From NCBI RefSeq assembly GCF_963677575.1, contig NZ_OY782038.1, positions 4,529,501 to 4,593,500 of the forward strand: 64,000 nt of DNA, in the 5' to 3' direction. Within the stretch, counting starts at the first letter, position 1. Every line of letters starts with the position of its first letter. Below, in pieces: positions 59,579 through 64,000 of this stretch. Both the position numbers and the translations under genes were made by a program. Below the pieces are notes generated by a model that saw only the letters and a list, made by a program, of their open reading frames with translations, ran no database searches and was not told where the DNA came from. The DNA is from an uncultured Draconibacterium sp. (GTDB lineage Bacteria > Bacteroidota > Bacteroidia > Bacteroidales > Prolixibacteraceae).

Positions 59579-59586
59579 TACCTTTG
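59579..59586 (+). promoter_or_regulatory. Candidate -7 element before the GT2 gene
   Basis: TACCTTTG matches the consensus 54 bases upstream of the ATG at 59641. No TTG at the right distance was found. Confidence 0.4.
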
Positions 59587-59640
59587 CAATCGCAAAAACA
59601 AGGTTGTGTAAATGCAGCTTGAAACAGATAAAAACAGATC

Positions 59641-60588
59641 ATGAAAAAGCTTTCACTCGTAATTTGTGTTTGGAATGAAGAGCCAAACATTAAACCTTTG
59701 TCGGAGCAAATAAAGGCAGCGCTCGAAGGAATTGACTACGAAGCCATTTTTGTGGATGATGGATCGACCGACAAAACACGCGAAGAGATCCGTAAAATAA
59801 ACGACGACCGCTTTTTGTTGGTGGAGTTAAAGCGAAATTACGGGCAAAGTTCGGCACTTCAAGCCGGAATTGATCAGGCTGAAGGCGATTTTGTAGCCTT
59901 AATAGACGGCGACTTGCAAAACGATCCGGCAGATATACCAATGATGCTGAAAATGATAGAAGAAGAAGAATGGGATATGGTTGCCGGTGTACGTGCCAAC
60001 CGAAAAGATGGTATGTTTTTGCGTAAAGTACCTTCAAAAATTGCTAATTATCTGATACGTCGTGCTATAGGTATTTATATGAAAGACCTGGGATGTACGC
60101 TGAAAATATTTACCAACGATATTATAAAAAGCATCCATATTTATGGCGAACTTCATCGCTATATTCCTGCACTTGTAACTCTGGAAGGTGCAACAAAAAT
60201 TACGCAGGTTGATGTTAACCACCGTCCGCGTACCTTTGGTACATCAAAGTACAACCTTAGCCGCACAACACGTGTAATGAGCGACCTTGTACTGATGCTT
60301 TTCTTTAAAAAGTACTTGCAGCGTCCGATGCACTTTTTCGGCCAGATCGGTATTTTCACTCTTGCAATCGGTGTGCTTATAAATTTCTATCTGCTCGTAC
60401 TCAAAATTATGGGTAACGATATTTGGGGTAAACCTTTATTGTTGTTGGGGATTTTGTTGGTATTGGGTGGTATTCAGTTTATTACAACAGGTATTATTGC
60501 CGAGTTACAAATGCGTACTTATTTCGAATCGCAGCAGAAAAAGCCGTATCGGGTGAAACGTGTAGTACCTGCTAAAGAAAATATTTAA
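59641..60588 (+). CDS. Glycosyltransferase family 2, polyprenyl-phosphate sugar transferase type
   Basis: A 315-residue membrane-bound GT2 enzyme. The N-terminal catalytic domain has LVICVWNEEPNIKPLSEQIK, the nucleotide-sugar acid pocket FVDDGSTDKTREE, and DGDLQNDPADIP. The C-terminal quarter holds two transmembrane helices (about 232-257 and 270-293), as in DPM1/ArnC/GtrB-like transferases that load sugars on undecaprenyl phosphate. The sugar is unknown. It stands alone between unrelated genes. Confidence 0.9.
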   Translation: MKKLSLVICVWNEEPNIKPLSEQIKAALEGIDYEAIFVDDGSTDKTREEIRKINDDRFLLVELKRNYGQSSALQAGIDQAEGDFVALIDGDLQNDPADIPMMLKMIEEEEWDMVAGVRANRKDGMFLRKVPSKIANYLIRRAIGIYMKDLGCTLKIFTNDIIKSIHIYGELHRYIPALVTLEGATKITQVDVNHRPRTFGTSKYNLSRTTRVMSDLVLMLFFKKYLQRPMHFFGQIGIFTLAIGVLINFYLLVLKIMGNDIWGKPLLLLGILLVLGGIQFITTGIIAELQMRTYFESQQKKPYRVKRVVPAKENI

Positions 60589-60662
60589 TGTAATTTTGGC
60601 ACCTTGGCTTTTTGTTAAATTATTATACCTTTAACAAACAATAAAACAAAAAAGCCAATACA

Positions 60663-61346
60663 ATGAAAACCCGAATTTCTTTAGTCCTTCTTGTCCTATT
60701 CTCTTTAATTACTGTGAATAGTATTGCTCAGGAACGTTTTGTACAAGGAGTTGTAACTACTTTTGACAGTATTAGTATTGTTGGTGCTGAAGTAATAGTG
60801 AAAAGCTCCAAAGAAGTGGTGAAAACGGATACGCTTGGACGTTTCGAAGTTAAAGTAGACGGTAAGGATAAACTTAAAATCTCAGCCAAAGGATTCGTTA
60901 ACCAGAATGTTAAACTGGAGGAAAAGACCAAACTGGTTGCCGTTAATTTAAAACTAAAACCGGGTGACAAAGCCCGCGAATATGCCATTGGTTACGGCTA
61001 TGTAAAAGATGGTGAGCGCTTAAATGCTCTGGCCCAAATGACAAACGACGATGTCGATTTTTCGCAATACACCAATATGTACGATCTGATGAGAGGGCGT
61101 TTTGCCGGTGTGCAGGTACAAGGTAACGGCGATATTATTATTCGCGGACAAAACTCAATAAACCTGAGCAGCGCTGCACTAATTATAGTTGATGGCATGC
61201 AGGTGGATAATACAATTATGAATACGCTTGTGCCTTCGCAGGTAAAAAGTGTAAATGTAATTAAAGATGGTAGCGCAGCAATTTATGGAGCACGCGGTGC
61301 AAATGGAGTGGTTATTATTGAGACAAAAAAAGGTAATGAAGAATAA
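60663..61346 (+). CDS. Secreted protein of carboxypeptidase-like plus TonB-plug domains without barrel
   Basis: A 227-residue exported protein. Signal peptide MKTRISLVLLVLFSLITVNS. A CarboxypepD_reg-like beta-sandwich (about 27-105, with QGVVTTFDSISIVGAEVIVK) is followed by a complete TonB-dependent receptor plug domain (about 115-225), with LMRGRFAGVQVQGNGDIIIR, ALIIVDGMQVDN and SVNVIKDGSAAIYGARGANG. SusC-type receptors have the same start but continue for about 700 more residues; here the frame ends after VVIIETKKGNEE. The sequence shows no frameshift nearby. Confidence 0.85.
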   Translation: MKTRISLVLLVLFSLITVNSIAQERFVQGVVTTFDSISIVGAEVIVKSSKEVVKTDTLGRFEVKVDGKDKLKISAKGFVNQNVKLEEKTKLVAVNLKLKPGDKAREYAIGYGYVKDGERLNALAQMTNDDVDFSQYTNMYDLMRGRFAGVQVQGNGDIIIRGQNSINLSSAALIIVDGMQVDNTIMNTLVPSQVKSVNVIKDGSAAIYGARGANGVVIIETKKGNEE

Positions 61347-61377
61347 ACGCGGTAGCGTGTTAACTGTGTACCGGGGA

Positions 61378-61830
61378 ATGAAAAAGGGAGATACAATTAT
61401 TGTTGAGCAGTTGGTTGATAGCCAGATAACAAATGTTTGGCAGGTATTAACTGAATTACCCAAAATGAAACAATGGTATTTCAATAATATAGACCATTTT
61501 CAACCGCAAATTGGCTCCGATTCTCAATTCATCGTACGGTCTGGTAACAGAACATTTACACATCTCTGGAAAGTGATTGAAGTTAGTGCGCCAACAAAAA
61601 TTTGTTATACGTGGAAATACCTTGAATTCCCGGGAGATTCCGTTGTGTGTTTCAATTTAACAGAATGTGGCGGACAAACAAAATTGACCTTAACACAATC
61701 TGTTCTGGAAGATTTTCCGGATGATATTAACGAGTTTAAAAATGAAAGCTGTAGGGCAGGCTGGAATTATTTTCTGGGAGACCGATTATCAGCATTTCTG
61801 AAAAATAATAAAGATAAAACGAATGAGTAA
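61378..61830 (+). CDS. AHSA1/START-like (SRPBCC) protein
   Basis: 150 residues from ATG 61378 (MKKGDTIIVEQLVDSQITNV), chosen because this is where the domain begins; ATG 61336, which overlaps the previous stop, is also possible. The fold is a helix-grip domain with NVWQVLTELPKMKQWYFNNI at the start and GWNYFLGDRLSAFLK at the end, as in Aha1-like small-ligand proteins. The ligand is unknown. It overlaps the next gene by 8 bases. Confidence 0.8.
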   Translation: MKKGDTIIVEQLVDSQITNVWQVLTELPKMKQWYFNNIDHFQPQIGSDSQFIVRSGNRTFTHLWKVIEVSAPTKICYTWKYLEFPGDSVVCFNLTECGGQTKLTLTQSVLEDFPDDINEFKNESCRAGWNYFLGDRLSAFLKNNKDKTNE

Positions 61831-62050
61831 AGCTGTAACTGTAGCAACGTTCACAAGCAATTTCGACATGAAGTACATGTTATTTAAAGAAATGCTTGAA
61901 GAAGCCGGCATTACATTCATGTTGGTAAACGAGATTACCAGCACTATTGATGGTACATTTAGTGGAAGTCCTTCCAACATAGGTATTGAAATACGGGTAA
62001 TGGAAGAGAAATTTGAAGAGGCGCTGGAGATTTATAACTCTATAAAATAG
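61823..62050 (+). CDS. DUF2007 small protein
   Basis: 75 residues matching DUF2007 (putative signal-transducing protein), with VATFTSNFDMKYMLFKEMLE and the end EEALEIYNSIK. The start overlaps the upstream stop region by 8 bases, indicating coupling. The function of the family is not established. Confidence 0.8.
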   Translation: MSKAVTVATFTSNFDMKYMLFKEMLEEAGITFMLVNEITSTIDGTFSGSPSNIGIEIRVMEEKFEEALEIYNSIK

Positions 62051-62077
62051 CTTACGATAAGTTGAGTAATTAATTTG

Positions 62078-62118
62078 AAAGCGATGTATTTTTCTGTAAA
62101 TGAAAAATACATCGCTTT
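62078..62118. terminator. Bidirectional terminator
   Basis: AAAGCGATGTATTTTTC (62078-62094) and GAAAAATACATCGCTTT (62102-62118) form a perfect 17-bp stem with a 7-base loop; T runs lie on both outer sides. It separates the plus-strand pair from the convergent peptidase, whose stop (62124) is 5 bases away. Confidence 0.88.
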
Positions 62119-62123
62119 TATTT

Positions 62124-64000
62124 TTACTCTACCAATTCATACCCCATATCAACTCCTTTGTTTATTGCCGGAATACCTTTGTCCATCCATTTTGGCATTG
62201 GCTCACCTTTTAGGTAGTGGTCGAAAAACTGGGCCATTCGTATCTGAAAATCGTTCATATCGCGAAGTTTGGTTGGCCAGTGGTCGGCTTCGTTGTAGTT
62301 AAGCAACCAACTTGGTTTCTGTAAACGTCGAAGTCCGATAAAGAACTCAATTCCCTGGTACCATGGCACTGCACCGTCATCGTCGTTATGCATAATCAGA
62401 ATCGGTGTGTTAATCTTGTCGATTGTAAACAGTGGTGAATTCTCCAAATAACGTAATGGCGATTCCCAAATTGATTTTCCGATACGGCTTTGGGTGTGTT
62501 CGTACTGGAAAGAACGATTTAAACCTGATCCCCAACGTATACCGCCGTACGCGCTGAACATATTTACCACTGGAGCTCCCGATTCAATTGCCGCAAACAT
62601 ATTGGTTCGTGTAGCCAGATAGGCAACCTGGTAACCGCCCCAGCTGTGTCCCTGAGCGCCAATGTGTTTTTCGTCAACAAAGCCTTTGTCGATTAACGAT
62701 GTTATGCCGGGCATCACACAATTAAATGCCGATTCGCCCGGATAGCCTTCTTTGTAATAAACATCGGGATTGAAAATGATATAACCATGACTGGTGTAAT
62801 AATGATAATCAATGGTTGAGCGATGATTCTCAGGCATGTGGTAGCTCAGCAGTCTGTCCGAACTTTTCTCGTAAAAATTCACGATCATCGGATATTTTTT
62901 GTTTGGATCGAAATCGTCAGGTTTGTGCAGCGTGCCTTCCAAAACCAGGCCATCAAGCGAGCGCCAGGTAACCAGCTCGGCAGTTCCCCACTTAAATTCG
63001 TCTTGTTGAGGCACGGCATCACTAATTTGCGTCTCCTTGTTAAATCGCAGGTCGGTTGCGATCAGGTTCGGATAGGTTTGAAAATCCTCTTTTGTGAAAA
63101 TGATAAGGTCGTCATCCTCTGCTTTTGCAGGTCTACCCAACTTGTAATTCAGACTGAAAATAGCTTCAGGTGTTTTATTTTTATTCAGGTCAAAAGCGTA
63201 GTAGGCATCGGCACGCGAAACTTCATTATGACCGGTTAACAGAACTGTTTCCGAAGGATTGATACCTGTATTCGGTTCCGGATTAAAACGTACCAAGCGG
63301 TAGTTTATCTTCTCGGTTCTGCCATTTTTGGTCAGGTTTACCGGATCGGCAGCATTTGTTGGATCAACTTTCCAAAGGTCGTAACGATCGTATATTAATA
63401 TTGCTTCATCATTTTCCAGCCAGCCAGCATTTCGGTACGAACTCGCCAACATCGGACGATCGTTTAACTCATCGGCTGCCTGTATTGTTTCTGGCTGTGT
63501 AATCTGATATTCTTTACCTGTTGCAATTTCGTAGGTATTCCAGGTTGTATCGACGGCATTGTACCAGTACACAAATTTCCCGTTGGGAGAAACTGATGGA
63601 GTAGCACGACAGTCGGTTTTAATTTCTTCAGCCTCACCGGAATTGATGTCTATCAGGTAGAAATCGTTGTGATACGGGTCGCCTTCCCACATCGTTTGCA
63701 CTGCGTATGGACGGTTGCTGTAGGCCAGTAATTTATCGGCGTCGCCATTTTGTATTTTTCGAATGCGTGAAAATTGTTCGGTCTCCAGCTGAACAGTTTT
63801 TTGCTCGTCGAGATGAACAACTGCTAAATAGGTTTTCTTCAAGTCTCTTTTTCTATTATTCAGTTGAACGGTTTGAAGTTGCTCTTCGTTCCATGTCCAG
63901 ACATCAAGTGCCGGAATCTCTTCCTCCAGTATTGTTGTGTCTTTTTCGGGTAAGATTGGATCAGTTCCAAAAAACAAACGCTCTCCGTTATCAGAGAAGG
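62124..64000 (-). CDS. S9-family (prolyl oligopeptidase-type) peptidase, N-terminus cut by window edge
   Basis: At least 625 residues visible; the frame runs open to 64000. The N-terminal part is a beta-propeller-like domain (for example SPNGKFVYWYNAVDTTWNTY). The C-terminal alpha/beta-hydrolase has the nucleophile elbow GAQGHSWGGYQVAYL, the acid in HNDDDGAVPWYQG and the His in NEADHWPTKLRD. It is probably an exported peptidase, but the signal peptide lies outside the window. Confidence 0.92.
   Translation of the reverse strand, partial: FSDNGERLFFGTDPILPEKDTTILEEEIPALDVWTWNEEQLQTVQLNNRKRDLKKTYLAVVHLDEQKTVQLETEQFSRIRKIQNGDADKLLAYSNRPYAVQTMWEGDPYHNDFYLIDINSGEAEEIKTDCRATPSVSPNGKFVYWYNAVDTTWNTYEIATGKEYQITQPETIQAADELNDRPMLASSYRNAGWLENDEAILIYDRYDLWKVDPTNAADPVNLTKNGRTEKINYRLVRFNPEPNTGINPSETVLLTGHNEVSRADAYYAFDLNKNKTPEAIFSLNYKLGRPAKAEDDDLIIFTKEDFQTYPNLIATDLRFNKETQISDAVPQQDEFKWGTAELVTWRSLDGLVLEGTLHKPDDFDPNKKYPMIVNFYEKSSDRLLSYHMPENHRSTIDYHYYTSHGYIIFNPDVYYKEGYPGESAFNCVMPGITSLIDKGFVDEKHIGAQGHSWGGYQVAYLATRTNMFAAIESGAPVVNMFSAYGGIRWGSGLNRSFQYEHTQSRIGKSIWESPLRYLENSPLFTIDKINTPILIMHNDDDGAVPWYQGIEFFIGLRRLQKPSWLLNYNEADHWPTKLRDMNDFQIRMAQFFDHYLKGEPMPKWMDKGIPAINKGVDMGYELVE

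Overview
The window looks like chromosome of a Bacteroidota bacterium, probably a free-living relative of the Marinilabiliales/Prolixibacteraceae. The placement is my inference from several signs. Promoters carry the TAnnTTTG -7 element and start codons mostly lack a strong Shine-Dalgarno. There is a type IX secretion C-terminal domain, a fused HemC-HemD, a second EF-G of the GTPase-defective kind, and an unbroken str-S10-spc-alpha ribosomal cluster. Many intergenic regions hold palindromes and short phased repeats.

Layout. 1-7 kb: 3' part of a UvrD/PcrA helicase (minus), a T9SS cargo protein, a membrane protein, a coiled-coil membrane protein and an isolated AT-rich accessory gene. 7.4-9.5 kb: EF-G2 (minus). 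9.9-16.4 kb: a sulfite-assimilation operon (DUF2061 protein, precorrin-2 dehydrogenase, CysJ, CysI, a YeeZ-like dehydrogenase, CobA). It is preceded by a 29-codon Cys/Met-rich leader ORF and an intrinsic terminator that look like a classical attenuator. 16.4-19.2 kb: a repeat element, a diverged second copy of the cobA 3' end, and a type II restriction-modification pair whose methyltransferase carries an N-terminal MerR/BldC-like HTH and has three 10-bp direct repeats between its promoter and start. 19.3-26.4 kb: a heme operon on the minus strand (hemA-hemCD-hemB-hemL-hemE). 26.5-28.8 kb: an OmpR/EnvZ-type two-component pair. 28.8-34 kb: a small membrane protein, two secreted paralogues and a C39-peptidase ABC exporter with its HlyD adaptor. 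34.2-51.6 kb: 32 ribosome, translation and transcription genes from rpsL to rplQ, with two promoters and one terminator. 51.6-64 kb: beta-barrel proteins, RarA, a secreted TPR protein, 3-methyladenine glycosylase I, a secreted bleomycin-hydrolase-like peptidase, a GT2 glycosyltransferase, a barrel-less TonB plug protein, an AHSA1 protein, a DUF2007 protein and an S9 peptidase cut by the right edge.

How the parts fit. The heme operon makes uroporphyrinogen III from glutamyl-tRNA. CobA and the precorrin-2 dehydrogenase divert it to siroheme, which is the cofactor of CysI. Siroheme and sulfite reduction are therefore grouped, with a leader that appears to read cysteine supply. HemE takes the same precursor towards heme. 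The restriction-modification island and repeats sit between the two tetrapyrrole blocks.

No tRNA, rRNA, CRISPR array, transposase or phage gene was recognised.
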